Below, one piece after another: positions 54,240-62,658 of a DNA stretch of 64,000 nt. This stretch comes from Roseateles sp. YR242 (GTDB lineage Bacteria > Pseudomonadota > Gammaproteobacteria > Burkholderiales > Burkholderiaceae_C): contig NZ_FOAV01000014.1 of NCBI RefSeq assembly GCF_900109745.1, positions 62,001-126,000 on the forward strand, written 5' to 3'. Each line of letters starts with the position of its first letter. Positions within the stretch are counted from its first letter, which is position 1. The notes beneath the pieces are model-generated. The model did no database searches and was not told the origin of the DNA. It saw only the letters and a list, made by a program, of their open reading frames with translations. Position numbers and translations under genes: made by a program.

Positions 54240-54847
54240 AGCGACGCGACACCATCCGCCTGGCTACGCTGGCCGCCTTGACTGCCACAGTGATGGCGGC
54301 GGGCGGGCTGATGGCCGGCTGTACCACGGCGCCACCGCAGCCGCCGCGCAGCTTGCTGCCAGAGCTGCGCTTGCCGCCAGCGGCGCTGGGCACCGCCAGC
54401 CACGCCTTGAGCCAGCGGTTGTCCGTGACCCGGCTGGACCGGCCGGATGCTCGACCGCAGCAGGTGGAGGTCCAGCTACAGCTGGACGCTTCCGGCCTGC
54501 TGCTGGCGGGCTTCGCCTTCAACCAGCGCGTCCTGCTGATGCAGTGGGACGGCAAGGCGCTGCAGGTCTGGCGCCACCCACGCCTGCCGGCGGAAGTGGA
54601 TACGGAACGGATGCTGCGCGATCTTTGCCTGGTGTTCTGGCCCGCCGATGCTGTGCGTGCCGCATTGCCCGATGGCTGGCAGTGGATCGAGACAGGCAGC
54701 GGCCAGGCGCTCCGCCAAGAACTCCGCCAGGGTAACGAGGTGAGGCTGAGCGTGTCCCGACCGGGAGATCGCCTCGTTGAGATCGTCAACATGGCCGAGG
54801 GCTACCGATTGCTGATTGAATCCCAACCGCTGGGGGGAGCGCCATGA
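54236..54847 (+). CDS. DUF3261 outer-membrane lipoprotein of the aryl polyene cluster (ApeN-like)
   Basis: This 203-residue protein has a lipoprotein leader ending GGLMAGC, followed by a LolB-like beta-rich region: LDASGLLLAGFAFNQRVLLM and LRDLCLVFWPADAVRAALPDG. DUF3261 proteins are regular members of aryl polyene clusters and look like dedicated LolB substitutes, receiving the polyene from the LolA-like carrier. It overlaps genes on both sides (ATGA junctions). Confidence 0.88.
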   Translation: MKRRDTIRLATLAALTATVMAAGGLMAGCTTAPPQPPRSLLPELRLPPAALGTASHALSQRLSVTRLDRPDARPQQVEVQLQLDASGLLLAGFAFNQRVLLMQWDGKALQVWRHPRLPAEVDTERMLRDLCLVFWPADAVRAALPDGWQWIETGSGQALRQELRQGNEVRLSVSRPGDRLVEIVNMAEGYRLLIESQPLGGAP

Positions 54848-56022
54848 ACGACGCCGTCTATCTGCATGCCCCCGGGGTGATCTGCGCGGCCGGTGCCAGC
54901 CTCCATGAACTCCGGGAAGCGGTATTCGCACCGAGGCTTTCAGGTGTGGCGATGAACACGTCGGTCTGGCCCGGTCATGCAGTGCATCTGGGCGCCGTGG
55001 GCGCGGCACTGCCGTCGGTGGCTCATCTGCCGTTGCAGGCGCGCAGCCGCAACAATGCGATGCTGCTGGCGGCGCTGGCCCAGCTCCGTGAGCTCGTGGA
55101 CGCGACGATCGCCCGCCATGGCGCAAATCGCATCGGTGTGGTGCTGGGCACCAGCACCTCCGGCGTGAGCGAGAGCGAAGCGGCCATCAGCGCCTTTGCG
55201 CAAGAGGGCGCACTGCCGCCAGCGTTCCATGTCGAACAGCAGGAACTGGGGTCACCCGCACTGATGCTGACCACTCTGCTGGGCCTGGGCGGGCCGAGCT
55301 ATGTCATATCCACCGCCTGTTCGTCGGGCGCGAAGGCGCTGGCCAGTGGCGCTCGCCTGATCAAGGCGGGGCTGTGCGACGCGGTGCTGGTGGGCGGCGT
55401 GGACACGCTGTGCGGCATGACGGTCGCCGGGTTCAGCGCGCTGGATTCCGTCGACGAGGCCCGCTGCCGCCCGATGAGCGCGACCAGGGCCGGCATCAAC
55501 ATCGGCGAGGGCGCGGCGTTGTTCGTGCTGAGCCGCGAGCCGTCGCCGGTGCGCCTCGCCGGCTACGGCGAGAGCTCGGACGCGCACCACATCTCTGCGC
55601 CGGAGCCCACGGGCCGTGGCGCCGTGGCAGCGATGCGCGAGGCGCTGGACCGCGCCGGCCTCACTCCCGCCGACATCGGCTATCTGAATCTGCACGGCAC
55701 GGCCACCCCGCAGAACGATGCGATGGAAAGCCGCGCCGTGGCCGAGCTCTTCGGCCTGGCGTTGCCGTGCTCCTCCACCAAGCCGCTGACCGGCCATGCG
55801 CTGGGGGCGGCCGGCGCCATCGAGGCTTGCATTGCCTGGCTGACCGTGGCGGGTGACGGCCGCCTGCCAGTGCACCACTTCGACGGCCAGCGTGATGCCG
55901 ACATCCCGGCCATTACCCTGGTGGAACCGGGTCAGCGGCTCGCACAGGCGCCGCGCCACGTGATGAGCAATTCCTTTGCCTTCGGTGGCAACAACGCCAC
56001 TTTGGTGCTGAGCCGTGGTTGA
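54844..56022 (+). CDS. Beta-ketoacyl-ACP synthase (ApeO-like)
   Basis: This 392-residue elongating ketosynthase has the catalytic Cys in YVISTACSSGAKALASGARL, and the two His in NLHGTATPQNDAMES and STKPLTGHALGAAGAIEA. The C-terminal NSFAFGGNNATLVLSRG is typical. The complete Cys-His-His triad distinguishes it from the truncated protein at 42309. It likely forms the active ketosynthase heterodimer with that protein or with the ketosynthase at 57204. Confidence 0.93.
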   Translation: MNDAVYLHAPGVICAAGASLHELREAVFAPRLSGVAMNTSVWPGHAVHLGAVGAALPSVAHLPLQARSRNNAMLLAALAQLRELVDATIARHGANRIGVVLGTSTSGVSESEAAISAFAQEGALPPAFHVEQQELGSPALMLTTLLGLGGPSYVISTACSSGAKALASGARLIKAGLCDAVLVGGVDTLCGMTVAGFSALDSVDEARCRPMSATRAGINIGEGAALFVLSREPSPVRLAGYGESSDAHHISAPEPTGRGAVAAMREALDRAGLTPADIGYLNLHGTATPQNDAMESRAVAELFGLALPCSSTKPLTGHALGAAGAIEACIAWLTVAGDGRLPVHHFDGQRDADIPAITLVEPGQRLAQAPRHVMSNSFAFGGNNATLVLSRG

Positions 56023-56485
56023 TTCCATCTCTTCATCCTTGCCTTCCATTGCCGAGCTGGTGCCTCATGCGGGCGCGATGAGCCTGCTGGACTGCGTAGT
56101 CGCCGCCGAAGGCGAGCGCCTCGTGGCCGAGGTGGTCGTGCCTGAAGCTGGTCTGTTTAACCGCGAAGACGGCGTAGGCGCCTGGGTCGGCCTGGAGTAC
56201 ATGGCCCAGGCGGTGGCCGCCTGGGCCGGCTGGCAGGGCCGCCAGGCAGGCCATGCGCCGCGCATTGGTTTTCTGCTGGGCACCCGCCGTTACCGCAGCG
56301 CCGTGGCCCGGTTCGAGCCGGGGCAGCGCCTGCGGGTCGAGATCCAGCGCAGTTATCAAGCGGACAATGGCCTCGGGCAGTTTGACTGCCATATCCACTG
56401 TGGCGAGGCTGAGCTGGCCAGCGCCACGATTACCGTTTTCGGGCCGGAAGACCCCCGTGAGTTCCTGAAGGGAGAGACACCGTGA
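56015..56485 (+). CDS. 3-hydroxyacyl-ACP dehydratase (ApeP-like)
   Basis: This 156-residue hot-dog dehydratase begins with LPSIAELVPHAGAMSLLDCV, where the His is the probable catalytic base. WVGLEYMAQAVAAWAGWQGR supplies the acidic residue. ApeP-type proteins work with ApeI to form trans double bonds. The GTG at 56015 overlaps the ketosynthase stop by eight bases. Together with the dehydratase domain fused to the ligase, the cluster therefore has two dehydratase units. Confidence 0.9.
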   Translation: MVDSISSSLPSIAELVPHAGAMSLLDCVVAAEGERLVAEVVVPEAGLFNREDGVGAWVGLEYMAQAVAAWAGWQGRQAGHAPRIGFLLGTRRYRSAVARFEPGQRLRVEIQRSYQADNGLGQFDCHIHCGEAELASATITVFGPEDPREFLKGETP

Positions 56486-57207
56486 GCACAGTGCTGGTGA
56501 CAGGCTCCAGCCGCGGCATTGGCCGGGCGATTGCGCTTCGCCTGGCGCGCGATGGGCATGACGTGGTGCTGCATTGCCGCCGTGAGATCGGCCAGGCTGA
56601 ATCGGCTGCGGCGGAGATCCGAGCGATGGGCCGCGAAGCCCGCATCCTGCAGTTCGATGTGGCCGACCGCGCCGCCGCATCGGCCGCGCTGCTGGCGGAC
56701 GTAGAGGCCCATGGCTGTTACTACGGCGTGGTCTGCAATGCCGGCATCGCCCGCGACGGCGCCTTCCCGGCGCTGAGCGGCGAAGACTGGGATGACGTCA
56801 TCCACACCAACCTGGATGCGTTCTACAACGTGCTGCAGCCCTTGACCATGCCGCTGGTGCGGCGCAAGGCGCCGGGGCGCATCGTCACGCTCGCATCGGT
56901 GTCGGGCTTGATGGGCAACCGCGGCCAGGTCAACTACAGTGCTGCCAAGGCCGGCATCATCGGCGCTACCAAGGCGCTGGCGGTGGAGCTGGCCAGCCGC
57001 CAGATCACCGTCAATTGCGTGGCTCCCGGCCTGATCGAGACCGACATGGTCGATCCAGGCCTGCTGGAGGAGGCGCTAAGGATCATTCCGGCGCGCCGAG
57101 TGGGCCGGCCGGAAGAGGTGGCCGCGGTGGTGAGTTTCCTGATGGGTGCCGATGCGGCCTACATCACGCGGCAAGTGATTTCGGTCAACGGGGGGATGGT
57201 GGGATGA
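56482..57207 (+). CDS. 3-oxoacyl-ACP reductase (FabG/ApeQ-like)
   Basis: This 241-residue short-chain dehydrogenase reduces the beta-keto group during each polyene elongation. The NADPH motif is VLVTGSSRGIGRAIALRLA, the NAG motif is VCNAGIARDGAF, and the catalytic triad is in ASVSGLMGNRGQVNYSAAKA. It starts at GTG 56482, overlapping the dehydratase stop (GTGA). An enoyl reductase is absent from the cluster, as expected for a pathway leaving all double bonds. Confidence 0.94.
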   Translation: MSTVLVTGSSRGIGRAIALRLARDGHDVVLHCRREIGQAESAAAEIRAMGREARILQFDVADRAAASAALLADVEAHGCYYGVVCNAGIARDGAFPALSGEDWDDVIHTNLDAFYNVLQPLTMPLVRRKAPGRIVTLASVSGLMGNRGQVNYSAAKAGIIGATKALAVELASRQITVNCVAPGLIETDMVDPGLLEEALRIIPARRVGRPEEVAAVVSFLMGADAAYITRQVISVNGGMVG

Positions 57208-58442
57208 GCAAGAAGAGGGTCGTGATCACCGGCGTTGGGGCGTTGTCGCCGCTGGGGCATGACGCCGAGACGGTGCTGGACAGCCTTCGGGCCGAGTCCA
57301 ACAAGGTGCAGCGCATGCAGGCCTGGGCGGAGTACGACGGCCTCAACACCCAGGTGGGAGTACCCTGTGCACCGTTCGAGCTGCCGGCCGACCGCTATAA
57401 CCGCAAGAGCATGCGCAGCATGGGTCGGGTGGCCCAGATGGCCACCCGGGCCTCCGAGCTGGCGCTCGAGCAGGCGGGCCTGCTGGGTGATCCGCTGGTA
57501 ACCAGCGGCAAGCTGGGTGTGAGCTTTGGCAGCTCCAGCGGTACGCCCAGCGCCGTGGGCGACTTCGGCCGCATGATGAGCGCCAAGAGCATCGAGGGCA
57601 TCAATGCCAACACCTACGTGAAGATGATGTCGCACACCGCGACCGTCAACATCGCGGTGTTCTTCGGCATCACCGGCCGGATCATCACCACCAGCAGCGC
57701 CTGCACGTCAGGCAGCCAGGGGCTGGGCTACGCGTACGAGGCCATCCTCAGCGGCCGCCAGGTGGCCATGCTGGCTGGTGGCGCGGAGGAACTGGACCCC
57801 ACCCAGGCGGCGGTCTTCGACACGCTGTTTGCCACCAGCACCAAGTACAACCACGAACCGCGCCTCACGCCCCGTCCGTTCGATGCGGACCGGGACGGCC
57901 TGGTGCTGGGTGAGGGCGCCTGCACCTTTGTTCTTGAGGAATATGAGCATGCCAAGGCGCGTGGCGCCCGCATGCTGGGTGAGATCGTCGGTTATGGCAC
58001 CAACTGCGACGGCACGCACGTCACGCAACCTCAATCCGCGACCATGGCGCAGGCCATGCGCCTGTCGCTGGAAGACGCGGGGCTGCCCGCCAGCGCCATT
58101 CCCTACGTGAATGCGCATGGCACCAGCACCGATCAGGGCGACATAGCGGAAAGCCAGGGCACGGTGGCGGTATTTGGCACCAACGTCGCGATCTCGTCGC
58201 TGAAGAGCTACATGGGTCATACGCTGGGTGCCTGCGGCGCGCTCGAGGCGTGGATGACCCTGGAAATGATGCGTGCGGGCTGGTTCGCGCCGACGCTCAA
58301 CCTGGGCCGGGTGGACCCGCGCTGTGGCGAGCTCGACTACGTGCGCACCGGCGGTCGCCAGCTCCAGACCGAGTTTGCGATGACCAATAATTTCGCCTTC
58401 GGCGGCATCAACACCTCGTTGATCCTGCGTCGGCTGGACTGA
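57204..58442 (+). CDS. Beta-ketoacyl-ACP synthase II-like ketosynthase (FabF/ApeR-like)
   Basis: This 412-residue ketosynthase has VVITGVGALSPLG, the catalytic Cys in ITTSSACTSGSQGLGYAYEA, and the two His in YVNAHGTSTDQGD and LKSYMGHTLGACGALEAW. FGGINTSLILRR closes the fold. It is a complete active-site enzyme. The ATG at 57204 overlaps the reductase stop (ATGA). Its role in priming or early elongation is proposed from known aryl polyene systems. Confidence 0.93.
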   Translation: MSKKRVVITGVGALSPLGHDAETVLDSLRAESNKVQRMQAWAEYDGLNTQVGVPCAPFELPADRYNRKSMRSMGRVAQMATRASELALEQAGLLGDPLVTSGKLGVSFGSSSGTPSAVGDFGRMMSAKSIEGINANTYVKMMSHTATVNIAVFFGITGRIITTSSACTSGSQGLGYAYEAILSGRQVAMLAGGAEELDPTQAAVFDTLFATSTKYNHEPRLTPRPFDADRDGLVLGEGACTFVLEEYEHAKARGARMLGEIVGYGTNCDGTHVTQPQSATMAQAMRLSLEDAGLPASAIPYVNAHGTSTDQGDIAESQGTVAVFGTNVAISSLKSYMGHTLGACGALEAWMTLEMMRAGWFAPTLNLGRVDPRCGELDYVRTGGRQLQTEFAMTNNFAFGGINTSLILRRLD

Positions 58443-58482
58443 TTTTTGTTCGAATCTTGTTAACAAACAGACGGTGATCACC

Positions 58483-58905
58483 ATGATGATGAAGAAGATG
58501 ATGGCTGGCGTTGCCTTGGCCTTGGTGTTCGGTGCTGCGCAGGCACGTACGCCGGTGGCGCTGGTTGAGCCGGAGCGTGTGGTCGTGGCCGCGAGCGCCG
58601 GGACGCTGACGCCCGAGCAGGTCAAGCAGGCCATCGTGCGCGGCGGTGCCCGGTTCGAGTGGACCGTGGTCCGCGAGGAAGCCGGCAACATCCAGCTCAA
58701 GTACAACAAGCAGAACAAGCATGAGGTGGTGGTCGCCATCACCTACGACAGCACCGGCTACCAGATCCGTTACGTCTCGAGCGTCAACATGAAATACGAG
58801 ACGATCAACGGCACGCCGATGATCCATCCGTTCTACAACACCTGGGTGGGCAACCTGAGCCGCGCCATCGCCTCCGAGGCGACTGCGGCGGTGGCCGGCA
58901 AGTGA
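58483..58905 (+). CDS. Small exported conserved hypothetical protein in the aryl polyene cluster
   Basis: This 140-residue protein has a Met/Lys-rich start and a signal peptide cleaved near AQA. The mature region has VVVAITYDSTGYQIRYVSS and HPFYNTWVGNLSRAIASE. That pattern (a YDxxxYxIxY strand followed by a YNxWVxNL helix) resembles a widespread family of small periplasmic or lipoprotein hypotheticals. It is not part of the canonical E. coli cluster. The ATG at 58483 is the first of three tandem ATG codons; a GTG at 58474 is in frame. Function unknown. Confidence 0.75.
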   Translation: MMMKKMMAGVALALVFGAAQARTPVALVEPERVVVAASAGTLTPEQVKQAIVRGGARFEWTVVREEAGNIQLKYNKQNKHEVVVAITYDSTGYQIRYVSSVNMKYETINGTPMIHPFYNTWVGNLSRAIASEATAAVAGK

Positions 58906-58954
58906 ATCCGGTGGGCCAGCATGTGGAGACCGACTTTCCCGTGATGGCCGTCCG

Positions 58955-59686
58955 ATGAGCTTGCTGTGCCTGCTTGCAAATCAGCGGGAGCTGGAATCGG
59001 GCATGGCGCTGCCTGCGACGTGGCTCAGTGCCACGGAGCAGGCACGCTGGGCCACTTTCAGCACTGAGGCCCGGCGACAAAGTTTTCTCGCAGGGCGCTG
59101 GTTGGCTCGCCAGACCGTGCGGCGCTGGGCGAGCGCCAGCGGCATCAGTGGCAGGGGCCGCAATGGCCTGTTGCCAAACCTTCCGCCAGACGAGCTGCCT
59201 GCATTGGAAGTGGCTGCCAGTGGCGCCTGCCAGATCGCTGGCAGCCGTGGAGTGTTCGTTTCTATCAGCCACCACGGGCACCATGTGGCCTGTGCCGTGG
59301 CGGACGTTCCCGTGGGGGTTGATATCGAGGGCCCGCGAGCCCGCCGTCGAGACTATCTGGCACTGGCCGAGACGGTTCACAGCCCCTCCCAGCAGCATGC
59401 GCTCGCGGCCCTGACGCCAGCCCAGCGCGAACATGGCTTTCTGCAGGCCTGGACGCTCAAGGAGGCCTGGCTCAAGGCTCGTCAGCGTGGCCTTGATTTC
59501 GCCTTGATGCGCAGCCTGGAGTTCGATGCAGACGGTGGACAGGGCGGCATGGTTGACGTGGCGGCTGCCGTGCACGGCGATGTCGTTGTGGCGCTGGCTG
59601 CGGATCCGGCGCTTCCATCCGTCATCGAGGCCGAACCGTTGCTGCAATGGCGTCGCTACGGTACGCGGCGCCTGCGGGTGGGCTGA
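58955..59686 (+). CDS. 4'-phosphopantetheinyl transferase (Sfp type, ApeB-like)
   Basis: This 243-residue enzyme converts the two apo-ACPs to holo form. The Sfp-family motifs are VSISHHGHHVACAVADVPVG, VDIEGPRARRRD with the magnesium-binding Asp and Glu, and WTLKEAWLKARQRGL. The N terminus (FLAGRWLARQTVRRWAS) matches the R-x7-R region. It is the last rightward gene of the cluster and ends 11 bases before the convergent methyltransferase. Confidence 0.92.
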   Translation: MSLLCLLANQRELESGMALPATWLSATEQARWATFSTEARRQSFLAGRWLARQTVRRWASASGISGRGRNGLLPNLPPDELPALEVAASGACQIAGSRGVFVSISHHGHHVACAVADVPVGVDIEGPRARRRDYLALAETVHSPSQQHALAALTPAQREHGFLQAWTLKEAWLKARQRGLDFALMRSLEFDADGGQGGMVDVAAAVHGDVVVALAADPALPSVIEAEPLLQWRRYGTRRLRVG

Positions 59687-59697
59687 GGGCCGACGCC

Positions 59698-60420
59698 TCA
59701 GCCCGGCTTGCGGGCAACCGCGTTGAGCAGGGTCTCCTCGCGCACGGTGGGCACCTTGAACCCCATCCATTCCCACGCGCCCAGATCCTTGCGACTCCAC
59801 CAGAGGTAGGGCGTGCTGATGTGGTCGTCGCGCAATTCAAAGCCGGCATTGCGCAGCATGTCCAGGAACTCGGGGGCGCTGCGCTGCACATGCATGGGGT
59901 GGCGGAACAGCAGCCGGATGACCCAGCTGTGGATGTAGGCCCGGGTGCTTTCGGCCAGCAGCAGATAGCCGCCTGGCTTCAGCACGCGGAAGATCTCGGC
60001 CAGCGCAGCGGTCTGGTCGACGATGTGGTGCAGCGACTGATGGCAGAGCACCAGGTCCACCGAGGCGTCCGCCAGGGGGATTGTTTCGGCGTGGGTCTCA
60101 TGCAGCGTGACTGCGACTGGGCAGGTCTCGCGCATCGGTGCGCAATGGGCGGGAAAGTTTGGCTCAGGGTCCAGCGCGTGAATGACGGTGGGTTTGAAGC
60201 GCTGCGCTAGCTCGTGCAGTGAATGGCCCTGGCCGGTGCCGATATCCAGCACCACACCGCCCTGGGGCAGATCGGGGGCCATGCGCTGCAGGTCGTTGAG
60301 TGCGCGCGCCAGCACGTGCACCCGCCAGGTGGCCGTGGAAAGGAACCAGATCCCGAAACGTGTCTCGGGTACAAAAGCCAGCTTGCGTGCGGCGAGGCGG
60401 GTCGAAAGCGAAGTGGTCAT
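59698..60420 (-). CDS. SAM-dependent methyltransferase (ApeA-like or UbiE-like)
   Basis: This 240-residue class I methyltransferase has motif I VVLDIGTGQGHSLHELA, motif post-I IHALDPEPNF, LVLCHQSLHHI and VLKPGGYLLLAEST, typical of the UbiE/small-molecule class. It is convergent with the phosphopantetheinyl transferase and is probably part of the aryl polyene locus, since such clusters often contain a methyltransferase at one end. A separate housekeeping role is possible. The ATG at 60420 fits the family length. Confidence 0.83.
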   Translation of the reverse strand: MTTSLSTRLAARKLAFVPETRFGIWFLSTATWRVHVLARALNDLQRMAPDLPQGGVVLDIGTGQGHSLHELAQRFKPTVIHALDPEPNFPAHCAPMRETCPVAVTLHETHAETIPLADASVDLVLCHQSLHHIVDQTAALAEIFRVLKPGGYLLLAESTRAYIHSWVIRLLFRHPMHVQRSAPEFLDMLRNAGFELRDDHISTPYLWWSRKDLGAWEWMGFKVPTVREETLLNAVARKPG

Positions 60421-60561
60421 GAACGCGTGAAGCGGTGGCCCACGGGCCTCCCTGGATTGTTCTGGAATTTGGGTGCGATTTTATCGGACACCCTTGCGCC
60501 GCAACCGTGCGATATTCCTTCCGATCGCGAGCGAAAGGCGCTTGATGGGCCCCCGCAACTC

Positions 60562-60601
60562 GCAGAGGGCATGCAGAGGGCATGCAGAGGGCATGCAGAG
60601 G
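60562..60601. repeat. Tandem 11-bp repeat, about 3.6 copies
   Basis: Three perfect copies of GCAGAGGGCAT (starts 60562, 60573, 60584) and seven bases of a fourth lie just beyond the 3' end of the MetR-like gene. The region from 60421 to 60605 holds no gene. Perfect copies suggest recent expansion. Confidence 0.85.
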
Positions 60602-60605
60602 TTCC

Positions 60606-61514
60606 CTAGGAACGCGCTGGCTCGTCAACCTTGGAGCGCGCCGCGGCCAATTCAATAAACGCCCGCACATAGTCGATGGTGGCGTCCGCCTCCCGCGCTC
60701 CCAGAAAGATCTGCTTGGCGATGCCGCGAGCCCCCAGCCGCACCGGCACCACGTCCATCTTGGCCGCATATTCGTCCACCAGCCAGCGCGGCAGGGCGGC
60801 CACGCCACGGCCGCTGGCCACCATCTGCATCATGATGTCCGTGGTCTCGATGGCCTTATGGCGCTTGGGCGTCACCCCGGCGGGCAACAGGAACTGGTTG
60901 TAGATGTCCAGGCGCTCGATGTCCACGGGGTAGCTGATGAGCACCTCCTGGGTCATCTGCTGCGGCTTCACATACGCGCCCGAAGCCAGCGCATGCCCCT
61001 TGGCCACGACCAGCACCTGCTCGTAATCGAAGACCGGCACGAAGGTAAGCCCCGGCTTGAACAACGGGTCAGGCGTCACCAGCAAGTCGATCTCATAGCC
61101 AAAGAGCGCACCGATGCCGCCGAACTGGAACTTCTGTTTCACGTCCACGTCGACGTCCGGCCATGCGGCCAAGTAGGGCGACACCACTTTCAGCAGCCAC
61201 TGGTAGCAAGGGTGGCATTCCATGCCGATACGCAGCGCGCCGCGCTCACCCTGCGCGAACTGGCCCAGACGCTCCTCGGCCAGGTCCAGCTGCGGCAGCA
61301 CCCTGTTCGCCACCGCCAGCAGGTATTGGCCCGCCTGCGTCAAGCGCAGGCTTCTGCCTTCGCGCAGCCAGACGTCAGTGCCCAGCTGCTGCTCCAGCTT
61401 CTTCATGCTGTGGCTCAGTGCAGACTGGGTCAGGTTGAGCACGCCCGCGGCGGCCGTCAATGAGCCTTGCTTCTCGACCTGCTGGACGATGCTGAGATGG
61501 ATGCGCTCAAGCAT
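60606..61514 (-). CDS. metR: LysR-family regulator, MetR-like
   Basis: This 302-residue protein has the LysR helix-turn-helix (AAAGVLNLTQSALSHSMKKLEQQ) and an effector domain in which GALRIGMECHPCYQWLLKVV matches the MetR homocysteine-sensing type. GRGVAALPRWLVDEYA near the C terminus is typical of MetR. It is divergent from mesX-mesD, which are methionine-synthesis genes, strengthening the assignment. An ATTCATGAAT palindrome lies in the 104-base intergenic region. Confidence 0.88.
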   Translation of the reverse strand: MLERIHLSIVQQVEKQGSLTAAAGVLNLTQSALSHSMKKLEQQLGTDVWLREGRSLRLTQAGQYLLAVANRVLPQLDLAEERLGQFAQGERGALRIGMECHPCYQWLLKVVSPYLAAWPDVDVDVKQKFQFGGIGALFGYEIDLLVTPDPLFKPGLTFVPVFDYEQVLVVAKGHALASGAYVKPQQMTQEVLISYPVDIERLDIYNQFLLPAGVTPKRHKAIETTDIMMQMVASGRGVAALPRWLVDEYAAKMDVVPVRLGARGIAKQIFLGAREADATIDYVRAFIELAAARSKVDEPARS

Positions 61515-61527
61515 AAGGATGAGCCAT

Positions 61528-61537
61528 ATTCATGAAT
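61528..61537. promoter_or_regulatory. ATTCATGAAT palindrome, candidate MetR site
   Basis: The perfect 10-base palindrome in the metR/mesX intergenic region contains TTCA and TGAA half-sites, the elements of known MetR boxes (TGAA-N5-TTCA), but in the reverse, unspaced order. A further TGAA at 61541-61544 lies close by. The evidence is positional only. Confidence 0.3.
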
Positions 61538-61618
61538 CGTTGAAATTAAACCATTTTACGTCATGGTTCCTCGTCGATAGCATCGGTCAGATTCATCTCA
61601 GAAGTCATCGGCCACCCC

Positions 61619-62602
61619 ATGAGCAACGGTTTCGCCTTCAACATCAAGACCATCCGTTTTGATGAGAATTACCGACCGTCGGAGAGCACGCGCACCACGA
61701 CCAACTTCGCCAACCTGGCGCGTGGGGAGCATCGTCAGGAGAACCTGCGCAGCACCCTTCGGATGATCGACAACCGTTTCAACGCCCTGGCGGATTGGGA
61801 TAACCCGACCGGCGACCGTTACGCTGTTGAGCTCGACATCGTGTCGGTGGAAATGAGCATCGGAGAACACGTCGGCGCTGACGTGTTCCCCCTGATCGAG
61901 ATCCTGAACACCCGCATCCTGGACCGGAAAACCGGTGAGTGGGTCCAGGGCATCGTGGGAAACAACTTCTCGTCCTACGTCCGCGATTACGACTTCAGTG
62001 TCCTGCTGCTGGCGCACAACGCCAATCAATCCACGTTCAGCACGCCGGAGAATTTCGGAGACCTGCATGGCAAGCTGTTCAAGCACTTCGTGAACTCGAG
62101 TGCCTACCAGCAGCGCTTCAGCAAGCCGCCCGTCATCTGCATCAGCGCCTCCAGCAGCAAGACGTACCAGCGGACCGAAAACAGGCATCCCATCCTGGGC
62201 GTGGAATATCTGCAGGACGAGCTGTCCGCCACCGACCAGTACTTTGCCAAGATGGGTCTGAAGGTGCGCTTTTTCATGCCCCCGGGCAGCGTGGCGCCGC
62301 TGGCCTTTTACTTCCTCGGCGACCTGCTCGGCGACTACGCCAATCTGGAACTGGTGAGCACCATCAGCACGATGGAAACCTTCCAAAAGATCTACCGCCC
62401 CGAGATCTACAACGCCAACTCCGCGGCGGGAAGGCTGTATCGCCCCAGCTTGAAGCACCCGGACTACTCCTTGACGCAAATCGTCTATGACCGGGAGGAG
62501 CGTCGCCAACTGGCCGTGAAGCAAGGGAAGTTCACGGAGGAGCACTTCATCAAGCCGCACAAACGCGCTCTTGAACGATGGGCCGCGAGTTGCGCGCTCT
62601 GA
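61619..62602 (+). CDS. mesX: DUF1852 protein MesX, partner of folate-independent methionine synthase
   Basis: This 327-residue protein belongs to DUF1852, recognised by AFNIKTIRFDENYRPSESTR at the N terminus and RYAVELDIVSVEMSIGEHVGAD, with PVICISASSSKTYQRTENRH and YSLTQIVYDREERRQLAVKQ later. DUF1852 proteins are obligately associated with the MesD methionine synthase (MesX in Acinetobacter), and the reaction needs oxygen. The exact role of MesX is not settled. mesD follows 56 bases downstream. Confidence 0.9.
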   Translation: MSNGFAFNIKTIRFDENYRPSESTRTTTNFANLARGEHRQENLRSTLRMIDNRFNALADWDNPTGDRYAVELDIVSVEMSIGEHVGADVFPLIEILNTRILDRKTGEWVQGIVGNNFSSYVRDYDFSVLLLAHNANQSTFSTPENFGDLHGKLFKHFVNSSAYQQRFSKPPVICISASSSKTYQRTENRHPILGVEYLQDELSATDQYFAKMGLKVRFFMPPGSVAPLAFYFLGDLLGDYANLELVSTISTMETFQKIYRPEIYNANSAAGRLYRPSLKHPDYSLTQIVYDREERRQLAVKQGKFTEEHFIKPHKRALERWAASCAL

Positions 62603-62658
62603 CCCGTCTCCCCAATATTCGCGGCAACCACCCCGCTTTGCCTGAAAGGAATTCGCAG

